Positions 34,121 to 47,300 of a stretch of DNA of 64,000 bases are shown here, piece after piece. The notes under the pieces are model-generated. The model did not search any database and was not told where the DNA came from. It saw nothing but the letters and a program-made list of their open reading frames with translations. How positions within the stretch are numbered: the first letter of the stretch is position 1; each line of letters starts with the position of its first letter. Origin of the DNA: Smittia aterrima (Eukaryota; Arthropoda; Insecta; Diptera; Chironomidae); assembly GCA_033063855.1 (NCBI GenBank), contig CP093829.1, forward strand, positions 2,490,243 to 2,554,242, written 5' to 3'. The position numbers and the translations under genes were made by a program.

Positions 34121-37100
34121 TTAATGTATCTCATTGACATTGTCCAGCGACATGTGTCGAGACGACTTATCGAAAGGATCCGAAACTTCTGATGGAATCG
34201 ACCGTCTCGTATGTGAAATTCGTCTGCCCCAAGTGCTTCTGTTGATTCCTTTCGCCACTCTGCTGTTGTCCTTGTTTTCACGAATAGCCGATAGCAAGTC
34301 TTCGTATTCCTGTGCTTTCACAACGCCCGTTTGATACTTTGCTTCTTTCGCTAGAAGCTGTTCTCTTTGCATTTGAGTTTTCAATTCCCTCGGAACCTGT
34401 CGAGATAATAAAAAAGTTTTTAATACTGAAAGCTATTCCAACGTTTCATGCCAACAACATACGTCGGGAATTAGAAATTGCATAACAGCAGTAATGACAA
34501 AAACTAAATGCTCGAAAATGACGACGAAAGCGAGTCGCGCAGCAAAGACATGCCAATAGACGGGAGACAAATCGTATTGCTCTGTAGCGTTGTATGACAT
34601 TCTATAGCCGCGATAATAGCAAGTGTCAGGATCATTCTCATTCTTCGCTCCCCACTCCTCCTTGTAATCCGAAGTATTAAAGACTGATAAACTGTGATAA
34701 ATGTAACCTCTCAAGTCGTGATCCTTCGTGTAAACGAACTTATAAACCATCCTCGGAATGAAATCGCTCGTGTAAGCAATCACGAATGCCTTTTGAATAA
34801 AAATCAGTTTTTATTTTAATAAAGTTTTTCTGTGTTATCCTTAAAGTAAGAGAAATACGAACATTCGACACCACTGCAACGTAAGTTATAATTTTGAGTA
34901 TTCCGTACCCTATCGTCAAATAAAAATGTCAGAAGATGAAAACTTTTTAATCCCATCGCGGGCGGGGACTGCTCAGTACTTGAGTCACGAGTGAAAGTAA
35001 AAACAGAAAGTTTCTTCTCGTCCATGACACAACTAAATGACAAATCCCTCAAGCTCTGATTATACTCACAGGCTCCGATATCTTCCACCCGTTCAGCCAA
35101 AGGTCGCCTCGCCTGTGATACCATCTTATAGGCGTCGAGTCGGATTTCAGCGATGTTGTTGCTAAGTGAAAAAGGTAATTTCAATTAGAGTTCACTTTCA
35201 AATTAACGACTTTAACGTCAAACGAGGAAGAGAAAATGGATTTCACTTACATTAATGCGAAGAGCGGAGCTAAGGGAAACGCTGCAACGAACAACGTTAC
35301 GAATCCGTATTGAATAACTGTTAAGGGAAATTAAATTTCGCGAGTGCTCTCTCAAGAGAAATTCACACTAACTCACTCATTTCAAGGTATTCATCAAACA
35401 AAGCGAGTCTTCCGGGGTCTTGTAAGTGATAGTCTTGTTCCCAACTCTAAAAGCATTTGGAAATAAAAATTTAAATATATTTGCAAGACATTTCAACTAA
35501 CCATATGCAAATGACTCTCATCCTTTGTCTCTCGTTTATGTTTCCGTTGTCGCCACCAATTATAAAAAGCTCTACAGAGAGGAAGTTTGAATATTTAATG
35601 CAATTTGTCTCGGGCACATTTTTTTCGGCACTCACGGATACAAATATTCCATGAAATTGTTAACAAACTGCTTTCCTATCATGATGATGGATAGCTGAAT
35701 GCAAAGCTCTGAAAGACAACCAGCCGGATCGCAAATGTCGCCCTTCAACTTGAAAAATTCATTTTTCCTGGCACCATCATCTCCCGGATAATCATAGAAT
35801 CGTCCTTTGAAGAACGCAATGTAGATCAGTGAACTGTGAAGGGAAAAAATAAGTTTAGATCAGTTTGAGAACGAAGGAGTTTTAAGCCTTTTTCTTCGAT
35901 GGAATATGAACAAATTTCTGTCATCCATGAACAGAAGAAAAAGTCTTTAAAAATAAGTTTCAAAGAGTCTTTATAAAGTAAAGTCAAACCTGTAATAATT
36001 CATGAACTCAAAGACGAATATTTTGAACGTGTATGAGTCCTCGTACTCTGTTTGTGTTCGCGGATTCTCAATTGTTGTTAAGTATATAGCGAGGCGATGA
36101 TAAACCTGAAAATGAAAATGACATAAAATGAACAACGACATTTTGAAAAAGGCCCACGAGCATTACCTTTGTTAGAAGCATGATTATGATCAAATTGATA
36201 AGAGCAGCCGTCATGGATGTGAACAATTTTGCATGTCCTTTTATGAAGAATCCAAGTCCTCCGTAGATCACTGATACCTTTAAAGAATAAAATCCTGTTA
36301 CACGTGTCAGATGAGACGAATATTAATTTAATAATTCACCAACGAGATTCGATAAATGATTGTTCCGAGAACGGCGCCTGCAAATGAAATGAGAAAAGTT
36401 TTGTTTGGTAAGCTTTTGAGTGTCTGAGCTCCTTTTCATGTTAAGGCACAAGCTCTCCAAGGGTGGCATCTTAAAGCTAATTTACCTAAAACAATGCAGA
36501 TCATAAAAAGAACAATGCTCCCAGTCGCCATGAGTCGAAAGACGCGATGCCTAAAAAAATAATAATGAGAGCTTTAACAAAGGAAATTCTTGAAGAGCTG
36601 TCTCGTTATTCTCATCACCAGTAAGGCATGAAAGCTTCTTTCTCGCGTGTCACCGGATTAATCCGATACGTCTTGACTGAAGTTTCAAATTCGGGTCGTG
36701 GTTCCTCATCGCTTTCAACCTTAAACGAAAAAGGAAAAATGTTTTTTTTTCCTCTGCCATAAAAATTACGAAGGAGATTCCCCTCTTACGTTGTGCAAAT
36801 CCCATTCCCACACCACCATCGATTGCTTCCGCTTCCAAAGCTCAAGGAATGTTGTAGCCCACAAGCTCATAAAGATGGCAAAGAACACCGTTGCTGGGTT
36901 GTCGAAGAGATACGTTATTTGCGCGAAAAGGCATGAGTCATGAAGTTTCTGATACTGGCAGGCCTTATCACAGAGAGGACAGAGCGTAATATTACCAACA
37001 CCTTTCTCATCGCACATCTCTTTGCTCGGCGTATTGTCGTCGGAGTTCATCGATGCTATGCCGTAAATAAAGCATAAAAATCCGACAATTGCGGGAAACA

Positions 37101-39300
37101 CAAGCATTTGCGTGTAGAAGCCCAGCCAGGTAAAGTAGAGAGCGATTTTGTCACCGAAATATTTCCGAACGAGGCAGAGAGGTTGTCGCTTGTACCAGGT
37201 TTTGAAAGGATTTGCCCACTCGAGATAGAGAAGCTTTAAGTAGAGAGAAAAAAGAATCGAAATTGAATTATTTGTTAAGTCAACTAACAACACTCAAGAT
37301 CTCTCGAAAGGGATTCAAAAGGCTTTGTCCACTTTCGACGAAAGAATCTTCTGAGCTTGACAGTATCATAGAAACAAAACTAAAATGAAAGATTCGCTTG
37401 GAATCATTTTCGAAAGCTGGCACTTGACTCAGCATGTTCGATCTAAGTGCTACAGTTGATAAATTTATTGCTTGATAAGTAGAAAAGGATAATGAAACAC
37501 AAACCCTTCGATCGAAAACATTTCCAGAAGGATGAGACTTCTCGTATCGACCCTCATGTAACGGGAAACAGGATTGATATGTTCCGTCGTTTATTAAGCG
37601 TCTTATGCCACATTTCTCGCCGTCATCGAATTTCGCTCGAAGTAAGATCTGAAAAACAATCATCGAACGTTGGGCGCTGTTATAATTTGTCATTCGATCC
37701 TTCACAATAAACGTCTCTTCGAGCTTTCCTCCAGCTGTGCTCGCATAAAACGATGGCTCCTTTTCAATCAGATTGTAGTCGTACTCGGTGATGGTGTGAA
37801 AGTAATCCCAACATTTCTCACTCAAATTGTAAATCTTTCGCATTGTCTCATTCTTGATAATTTTATTCTCATCCTCCTCCTCATTCTTTACTGTTATTGT
37901 GATGAATCGTTTGATGGGTAATTTGAGATTCATGACTTCTGCGTATCGCGACTCTGTTCTCCAGGGCAAATGGATTTTAACGAAGAAAGTCTTCTCATCG
38001 AATGCTTGACTCTTGTCCTCGATTTCAATGTCGAGACCTTCTTTTATGAGATTCTCTTGAAAGATTTTTCGCTGCTCACGCTGTCTGGCGTTAAGCTCAG
38101 TCATCACTCCATCGAACTCTTCTTCGTAGCAGAGGACCATATCAATTTTCCGCCGTCCGTCTCGGAAGAAAAGTGAGTCGGGATCTTCACGGAGTTCAGG
38201 GTCTTGCTTACTTGACCGTCGCTCTTCGTTGGCTTCTCCATTGTGACTACAAGTTATTGAAACATCATCGCCTTGTCCACTGTCAGGAGAAACTTCATCA
38301 ATCTTGCTGCTTCCATTCATTTTCTTCTTCCTTTTGTAAGAGATTTTCCTTTCAAGCGCATTCGGGTGCATACTTTCTATTTCAGCGAATCGAGCTAACA
38401 ATCCGACTTTTGAATTAAACGACTGAAAGCTATCGTCGAGGCTTCCGTTCATTGACATCCGACGTTCATTGATGTTCATGCTCAGTCCTGACTCAAAGCT
38501 TCTCGACACTTCTGACGCCATATCAACGGGCATTGGCGTTCCCGGTAACAGCTGATTCGACTGCACGATCGGGCCGAATGCATCGCTGATTCCAATTAAA
38601 TATTAAAGAAATCAAATCAAATCTCAATTAATATCGGATTCGACAACGGACGAAAATAACAAATAAAGTTATACCTTTCAATTATCTCGTGATTGCTCGC
38701 TGAACCGTCCATCGGAATATTTTCGTTTATGAATATTAAATGATTTGCGCTTTGATCAATCTCAGAGCTTTCTCCAATGTTATTTAACGATCTACTTTGT
38801 CTATACGAAGGTCTTTCATTTGTTCCATCAAAAATTTCCTGAATCGTTGTAAAGAGAAATGAGAAAACTTTAAAATTTAGGGTTTTGCTTTCGGAATTTA
38901 CTCGAGAGTTTTTGTTATAAATCTCGTGAAACTATTTTGTGACTTCCAACCCTAACCAAAGCCGAGAGCATGCTATAAATCAACAATCGTGCCGTGCTGG
39001 CTTTATTGATGGCGTAACATTGATTTCAGTCGTCATTTCATGTCAGTAATTACTCTAGCACATATTCAATTTGCATGCCAAACAAACCTTGCTCCTATCA
39101 ACGAATTCCTGCCCACTGAACCGGCGATATCCTTTTATGGGACTTGAATGAGCTTTTCTCTGCCTATCGACTTCCTTCCGCTCTGGATAAGTCACAGAAT
39201 TCACTTGCAAATGTCTCCGCGTGCGATTGAATTTCTTCTCGTTTTCATCTCCGTCGTCACGTTTTTCAATTTCGCCATTCACTTCCTCACCGCCGATCAT
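34121..39300 (-). CDS. Anoctamin / TMEM16 calcium-activated channel or scramblase
   Basis: Seventeen exons join in phase to 1159 residues: 39088-39300, 38675-38838, 37505-38585, 36790-37233, 36619-36719, 36486-36550, 36340-36377, 36167-36277, 35990-36105, 35636-35833, 35571-35502, 35377-35446, 35251-35317, 35070-35161, 34863-34909, 34463-34789 and 34121-34396. The first ~250 residues are polar and poorly conserved. The anoctamin dimerisation domain follows (CYEEEFDGVMTELNARQREQ onward). The transmembrane part begins near 490 (LEWANPFKTWYKRQPLCLVRKY). Ca2+-site residues are intact: NN-x-x-E in helix 6 (GKQFVNNFMEYLYP), two Glu in helix 7 (DEYLEM), and Glu plus Asp in helix 8 (NNIAEIRLDA). The pattern CPLCDKACQY and the overall wording place it with the ANO1-7 group. 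I cannot tell a subdued-type orthologue from the other fly anoctamins. Confidence 0.93.
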
Positions 39301-41537
39301 TACTTATCAGATTTTTTCTGACGAATCCGAAAGGAAAATTGTTCACTTTGCAAATAATCTCACCGCTGTAAGCTTTTTCTCCTCGACTCTCGATGAATTA
39401 TTCATTAAAAAAACCTTTCACATGGAAAAATCAATCGATATTTCTTGAGTTCAACCGATTTATCGACTATGTGTGGGATGTGACTGAAACTCAACTATCC
39501 AGTCGACTTTTCTATAAACCCGATTCATTTAAAACTACTCCATTAACCTAAATTGTGTAAAGTTTAAAATATTGATGATGTAAAGCCTGGGAAGCTTTGA
39601 ATAATTCACAAGTGTTTGCAATCACTTCAAGGATCTGCTCCTTCTCTCCTTCACTTTAACTTTCATTGACTTAGTAAACTTTTATTTTCACTCGAAATTC
39701 GATTTTCGACTTAATTGTCTACTTAGCTGCACTTTGTTTCCTTAGAAAGTAGAGAAATTAAAATTTATGAAAGTTACAACCGGAACGATTTGAAATGTCT
39801 GACTTTACGTTACGACGATCCGAACTATAATGAAACATTGGAGAGCCTTCCATAAAGCTGACGAGTAATGGAAATTGACAAATGTACATCGATGTTATCG
39901 TTCATTGATAGACCGCATGTTTCCATTCTTGCGAGCGTGAGTTGGTGCTCACCGTTGTTTCAGTCTCGACTTTACACGCTCTGTCAGCTATAGCACAACA
40001 AGGATTATTAAGTCATGAGCTTTCCAGCGCAACTATCAATCGAATCAGTCTGCGAGGGAGAGCCTATTGGTGACATTTTTTTTTTTTGGGACAATTTCCA
40101 TTGAATGTCGGTCGTCAGACTCTGATGAATAATTAACAAAATTCTCATACGATACATCGGCTTTCAAGGCTGAACTTTCTTCCTAATGAAAAGCCTTTCT
40201 CATTTGATGTTCATGTTCGTGTTAAATATTTAATGACAGTTTTCTAGTTTTTTTTTGCTAATCAACGCACGACATTCAGCAATGAAGCAACAGCAGATAA
40301 GAGAAAGCTCAATGATAATTGAATTATCCAGTAGTTGAACCTTCATGTCTCGACCCAATTTCAAAATACGAACAATCATTCGTTAACAATTCAAGGCAGA
40401 CTGACTGATGACGTCTTCAGGAAAGGTTTGAGCAGAAGTTTCCTTTGAAATGTAATCAAAAATTCATAAATCACTCCTTTATTGATTCACAGAGTTTTAA
40501 ACTGCACAGTAAAGCGGGAAAGACGTCATCGAAAAGGATTTCAATTATTTATTAATTAAAGTGTATTTTCGTTGTTGATTTTCCCACTCCAATCCCATTG
40601 AGGAATTTTAGACGTAATTTCTTTCGTAAAATATTTAAGTGAGAAGTTTATTTTTAGAATTTACGTTTTCATTCAGAAAAAAAATTGAAGTTACAATCTA
40701 TCGAGTTTGTCACGTTCGAGACGAAAAATTTCAAATAGAGAAGCTCGAGTGTGCTCTAAAGTAAATAAAATTACTCTCGAGACAGCAAATAAAATTCATT
40801 CACTTTGCTATTTCTCCAAAGCTTTGCTTCAATATTATTTCAAGCTACACCTGGGGCCATCTATACTTCCTCATATGTGTAGTTGATTAGGCGAGTCGAA
40901 AACTTTCCTAATCGGCCCCGAAGGATTTCGAGAGTTACCTTGCCGCTTCAACTTTCATTGTCGCTCCGGCTTGAAAATGCTTTGAGACGCTTGACACGTG
41001 TGGGAGGAAATTCTGTCGAATAGAAAATTTATTCAAATTGTAAAACGAAAATCCGATTATTGTGTAATACTCTCTTAGTAACGTGTGATCGTTAGGCGTT
41101 GATTTACTTCCGTTTACTTGGGAAGATCAACAATAATCAAAAGTTTTCGATAAATTAAACATGAAGTTGCCAAAAACTTTCGATCTTAGGTCAGAGCTTG
41201 ATGCAATGCGGAGTTTCCGCAAGAATAAACAAGAAAGGTAAACAGGAGGCTCCAAAGGTTGAGTTTGTTTGTTTACCATCATGTGGAGACGATAGAAATA
41301 AGAAGTTTACTTTGCGCATGTCAATGATTGTCTTTGAAAGCTCGATGATCGTTTCGTAACATTTTCCGATTTAGTCGTTCGTTAGACTCGAACATGAAGG
41401 GTTGACGTTTGATGTGTGTGATTTGTTGACTCGAACAAAACGAACGCGTTAGTTTAAATAATTAAAACGAAAGCTCTATTCATTACTTTTCTGACAGAGC
41501 GCATCTCACTTCCGTTTAAGTCAGATTGATGGCATTT

Positions 41538-41786
41538 CTAAAAAAGAAATAAATCATTGTTCACTTCAATTTTAATGAAGGGATCAGTGATGGTCATAGT
41601 TCTGTCGTTGACTGACAATTTCGAATTGAAGATTTTAATTCCCTTCGTTGAAAAAGTCCCTGAACTTTTCCTCTTCATTAATTTCACATTTGCGACATGA
41701 ATGAGATCGTTATTGTTTTCCGAATGCAATGTTGACTCATGTGACTGAGTTGCGAAATCAAATTTCGTGAAAAGATGAAAACTCAT
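41538..41786 (-). CDS. Doubtful short ORF, unknown
   Basis: This 82-residue ORF starts with ATG (MSFHLFTKFDFATQSHESTL) and has codon use like the real exons around it, but I recognise no domain, signal peptide or membrane segment. The composition is Thr/Ser/Lys-rich. It sits 254 bp downstream of another unexplained ORF on the same strand. It could be a small gene, the last exon of an unseen gene, or chance. Confidence 0.18.
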   Translation of the reverse strand: MSFHLFTKFDFATQSHESTLHSENNNDLIHVANVKLMKRKSSGTFSTKGIKIFNSKLSVNDRTMTITDPFIKIEVNNDLFLF

Positions 41787-42040
41787 CTAATTTTGTTTGC
41801 TGAAATATTTTTCTTGCTTCGGAATTTCCGAAACGATTTCAAGCTTTCGCTTATTTAATCACGAACTTGAACAGGAAAATGTAATTTCATTAAGCTCGCG
41901 GAATATCTAGAAATTGAGTGAGAGAGCGAGCTAACGTTTGTCATTCGATGAATTTATGGTTCGACGAACTCTTTAACTCTTCGAGCAAAACTCTCAGTCG
42001 TGCTTGGTGCACTTTCAAATTGAAGTGAAGTGAGAAGAGC

Positions 42041-42223
42041 TCATGCATCACGTCGAGTAATTGCACAAGAGTACTTCTCGTAAAATTGAACATCAATTCC
42101 TTGTTCAACCACAACTTGTTCTGCCTTGAAGTCTTCTACATATTTTAAAGCCTCTCGGTCGGAATGTTTGTTATTAGTGAGGATGATAAGATAATTTCTC
42201 GACACAACTTTTACATTATCCAA
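42041..42223 (-). other. Doubtful ORF fragment without an ATG, unknown
   Basis: This open stretch encodes about 60 residues (NYLIILTNNKHSDREALKYV, then VVVEQGIDVQFYEKYSCAIT) and ends in TGA. It has no in-frame ATG. The strand-helix-strand look recalls a Rossmann or vWA-like fold, but that is only an impression. It could be a gene relic or a terminal exon. Confidence 0.18.
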
Positions 42224-44375
42224 ATTTAGAAGCTGGCAATGGGAATCCTTTCAAGCAGAGCTTGTAGGGAAGCAACAGCATAAAGCGAAAAAAAAGTGTT
42301 GGAGGAGCAACGTCACGACCTGCTCATAAAACATTCTTTTATGATATCAGTGACTCAGCTTTCTTATGAAAAGTGAATCCTTTCGAGCTATTTCACGAAT
42401 GAGTTTTTTTTTTGCGTCGTGTGTTTGTTAAAAACGAATTTTATCCGCTCGAGAGATTTATTAATGGAATTTTTTGATAGAATTATTTAATATTTCAGTA
42501 GCAGCAATGAGAGTTCAAGTTTCTGGCTTTGAAAAGTTTAATCGCAAAGACCCGACGGCGCCCGAAAGAAATCAGAGAAGTGAGTGAGCTAAGTGTTCAG
42601 TTGCGAAAAAGCAAAATGAAAGTTTTTTCTCTTCGAACGAAAGAAAGAATTCAAATCGTAATTAATGCGCGAAAGTTCACAGAACAATTCTCCAGTCAAA
42701 ATAAAATAATTTTGCAATGAACAATGAGCGATATTTAATTATGATTAATTTGAGAAACTTCTTGAATTCTCTTAATTGCGACTCAAGTTGCAAGAAGTGA
42801 AGCTTTTTTAATTAGTCTCAAGATCCAATGTTTTTGATTACACTTCCTGAAAAGAATTTAAATAATAAAAAATAAAAAGTCAAGAGACGCAATGGTCAAT
42901 GAAAACAACAAACAAGTCTCCTTCATCGTAATGAAACATTTTATTAAATTAAAAACTTTGCTCGGGCTTCTCTCACAAATCAGAATAAAATGCCGACGAA
43001 TTGAATGCCCCTCGCTTTCTAATTCAAGAATGACATTTTAATCGGGTGAGGAGGATCATCAGGAGAAGGTGGGAGAACGCAAACTTGTTTAACTTTCACA
43101 TTGTGATTTTCAGCCTGAATTTGATATTGTTAAGATGTCAAAAGGGAAATATTTGCCTGCATGGGAGTTTCGTTAAGGGTATCAGAGGTCTAATCTAAAG
43201 CTGTTGTTCATATTTAGTGAACAAATGGTTCACAATCAAGATGAAAGGGATAAAGATATTGTCAATCGTGTTTAAGGATGCTTTGTTCGTCTTTCTTTAC
43301 GATGCGGTCCCAAGATAAACGTTTTAATTATAATTTATCTGATGAGAGAAAGTTTCTCGTAAACTATTAAAGAACAGTTTGCTGCTCGTTTGAGTGGTTG
43401 TTGAAACAAACGAGAAAGTTCACTCGTCTGAGTACATTAAAAGAAATTAACAAGAAACCCAAGTTTGAGTTAACTTTTTGATTGAAGCACTTTTATCACT
43501 AAAAGCTTCACAAGTCAATTTCCACTTTTTGAAGGAAGAAAAAAGTTTCTCTTAAATAAGATTTTAAAATTTTTCTACTACTTCATCCTCATTAGAAGCT
43601 AAATGGAGAAATCGATTGAAGAGTGTAACGAGCTTATTGAGGCGCTGCCCCACAAATTTTTTCAAGTAAGCTACATCAAACTCTACAAAAGTTTCTAAAT
43701 CAAAGTCACAGTTCAGCTATGTCAGCGTTGTAAGAGTTAGTGCCATGTTTGTTTTTAAAGCTTCAATTTCTTTTCGTTCGTGTCCTTCATGAAGCTAATG
43801 CTCGCTCCGAAAAGGTTAGTTTAAGGGGTTTTTGTTCACAATCGTTCACTATTTTTCTACGGTTTGGTTATTTGTATTTACACAGCAATTTTCATTTCTG
43901 CGCTTTCTCCTCATTTCCATGAAAGTTGGAAAAATTTCCGAGGAGAAACAAACAATTAAATCAAGTTTCGTACATGTTTGGAATGTTTAAGATTTTTCTT
44001 TTTTTTTGTTTCTTATTTCTCTCAAAAGTTTAATTCTCATCTTTACAAGTTTAAAAGTCATTACGTTTATTAAAAGTATCTACGTCGATTGCTTTGTGGA
44101 CACAAGTTCTCCACGATCCTTCTTTGTTTAAAATGATTTTCTACCTTTCTCTCCTCTCGACGGAGGTCGAGACGAGGTCGTCTTTGTTACTAAACAATTA
44201 ACTTCTCTTTCGGTTTTTTGGATTATTTTTTTTTGACAAATACAAAAAAGTTTTTCACTCTCAAAGTTTTTTTTTCTTTCGATGCTTTGCTGAGAACGAA
44301 GAAAAGTTACAAATTTTCGAATCAGCCAAAAAGTTTTCTCTATTTTTTAAAAAGTTTCCTAAGTTTCAGAAAGTG

Positions 44376-47300
44376 TTATGTATCGCTCGCGTTCGTTTCG
44401 AGTTTGTTGATTGAATCTTTGTCTGCTCCTTGACGTGGATCGTATACAACTTGAATATGGCTTGGTTGATGTTGTACATTGACTGACGCTGCTGCTGCTG
44501 CCGCCGCAATACTCTGTTGATGAGCCCAAGAAAGCGACGTTACGTTTCGCGACTTGATGAGCGGCGGATTCTTGTTGTTAATTGATGTTGAAAATGCAAA
44601 TCCACGCCGAAGTGTTGCTCTGTCAAGTAGAAAAAGGGCAAACGAAAAAAAAGGTAAAATTCAAATCCGCTCTCGTCACTGAATGCATAATTAATAATGC
44701 GTCAGCACTCACCTTGTCGGTGATGGTGGTGGGTAAGATATGCCTCGTTGACTTGGAGATAACAAATTTCCGGAATGACTGGAGTGCGCGGAATGACTTT
44801 TCGATGCGCCAGGCACCAGCAAAGTATTATTAGAATTTGCATGATAAGGACCACTTGTAAGGTTGGGCATGGATTGATTTAAATGTTGACTATATGATTG
44901 TACAGTAAGGGAGTTAGATGAAGTCTGACGAAGCTTCCGATTGTTGGCTATCGCACTTTTCGAGTGCATGTTGTAAGATCCCTCGTCGCTTGATATGGAA
45001 TTGGTTTTTTCAAAGTCGACAGACATCGCCTTCGACTCATTAAGTTCAACGGAGCCACTGTGACTGTTGTTAAGGCTTGACACTGTTAATGGAAAATTAA
45101 TTGAATCAACGTTCATTATAGAACTCACTTGACGTGTCAAGAGAGCCAATTAAAAAGCATTTACCGATCGAACTTCCAAGTGGAGACTTCTTGATGCTAA
45201 TGCTATTGCTGTCCGGGACATTGAAACTATTGGCGACACCATGCGGCTGCTGCTGGAGTTGTGGCTGTAAAGCCTTCACGTCCTGCTTTAGCTTTGTATA
45301 AATATGTCGAGCTTTGTTGAAGCCATCGTGCCAATTCTTTGCCTCATTGCATTGGAGAACAAAGGCAGCCGTCACCATATTGAAATCGTTCAGGTACACG
45401 CAATGCAAAACATTATCTTTCTCTTTGAGCTTCACGACCAGCCGGTCCGTCATGAAGAACGGTCGTATCACCTGATAAATAAAGAGTGACAGGGTCAAGC
45501 GATTTCGTTGGCGGATATCATCAAGAGATTTAATCCGTGTCTCTGTTTACCTTTAGATTGCCGTGACCTTTCTTTGCTGTTTGCTTACAAATCAGCAGAA
45601 TGTCGGTCAACAGAAAGCAATGTACATCCATCTATTTTAAAAAGAAGATAAAACGGATTGAAAAAAAAGCTTCTTCCCTTTGAAAGGACACTTGAGATTC
45701 ATTGGAAATGTTTTCGAGTTCAAAAGAAACTCGAGTGTGTCCGAAAATAGAAATAAAAAAACTTTCTCGTCCTTCGAAAGCGATTTAAAGCTCACCTTGC
45801 TGATTGAATCTTTATACTTCATGTCACCTTCTAAGAACAGATATCGACATTGGTTCAAGACGCAACCTTTCATCGGCGAACTCAAATCAAACATTTGACT
45901 GTATTGCTTAATAAGTTTCTCCAAGCTCTCGTTGTTAGAGTCCTTAAGTAAGATTTATTTGGGGCTTAGTAAATCATTTGGGATTTTTAAAGTGACTCGA
46001 TAAACTCACCACAACATCATAACTCTCAATTCGGGCCATGATCCCTTTAAGTCGTTCGTTCTCTTGGCGCGTCGTTAGATGCGAATTAACGCTACAAACA
46101 AAATCATCTACAAATGCGATCTGCAAAGGGAAAATAATTGAATGAGAAACTGTTGTCAAGGTGGCCTGAAGCTCTTCAGGAAACTTGGTTAGTTTCAAGC
46201 TCAGTTTAATGAGAGTTCGTTCATGAAGTTCTTGTAATCTGTCGAGAGGATAAACTCGACACAAAGGAGCGCAAATTTTCATTCAAATTGCTCTCTCTCT
46301 CTCTCTAGAGATTTTAATTGAAGCGCAAAACTTTTCAATCGAATGCTACCGCAGCCAATTTAATTCAATTCGAATTTGCCAATGTCAATCTCCGGAAAAT
46401 GCTTTTCATTGCTCGAACATCATGTTTTCCTTTCAATCATTTACATTATTGTGTGCGGAAAGTTGATTCGTAGGTAAACATCAAGAGGCTCAACTTTAGA
46501 TTTATTCCAGTCGCATATGTTTGCCAACAAAATAAATTCAAAAGTGTCGCTCTAACTCAATACGACTGAGGGCTTACCATTGCATCCATAATTTCAGATT
46601 CAGTATCCTCTGAAATGTGCTTTCGAACAGCCGACAACAGAAGATTGTATTTGGTCAGTCGTTGCATCGGTCGCACTAAAATATCTGCGAGGCGAAGTCT
46701 GGAATGAACAAGAATATTAAATGAAACCATAAAACGAACAATGTAGAATCAATTTGATTTGTTCTTGGTTGAATTGAGAATTTTATTCGCCGGCATTCTC
46801 ACTCTGACAAAACAAATTAAATAAAGCAATTACTGATTTCAATTAGTGAGGATTATGCAGAACAAACCTATTACACTCCTTTTGTGATTCACACCATGCT
46901 AAATAGGCCGTGAACAAGGCATTGTTGCGATTGAGATCCTTGCAATAATTCTGACACAGAACTTGCTCCGCACAGTATTTTGTGTAAGGCTCGAAAATGG
47001 TAGCAAAGTTTGTGAAGCCTTGTTGGAAGTAATCGATGCACATTAAGTGTCCAGTTAACATGCTGTGCTTGACCTAAAGTTTGGAATAGAAATAATAAAA
47101 AAACCATTTGTGAGGTCTCGATGGCATTAAACTTATTTATAGTTTTGGATTTCAATTTGACATTTTTATTGGCTTGAAGAAGAAGGACGGACGTCAAGTT
47201 GAAACCATTGCGGACTATTTCACTCACCATTGGATATAAATAAATCGACCACAACTTTAGATTAGCATCGCAAATGTCACGAATGTTTGAAAAGAGTTTA

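Larger units (their letters stand above)
39301..44375. other. Gene-poor interval upstream of the anoctamin gene
   Basis: This 5 kb separates the anoctamin start from the end of the RhoGEF gene. It contains two doubtful minus-strand ORFs (listed separately), many homopolymer tracts and no exon with clear homology. It should carry the anoctamin promoter and the RhoGEF 3' UTR. Confidence 0.5.

Noticed and set aside
34816..35184. Continuous 122-codon minus ORF in the anoctamin gene
   Set aside because: It reads through two introns. The conserved protein requires exons 35070-35161 and 34863-34909 instead, the latter in a different frame.
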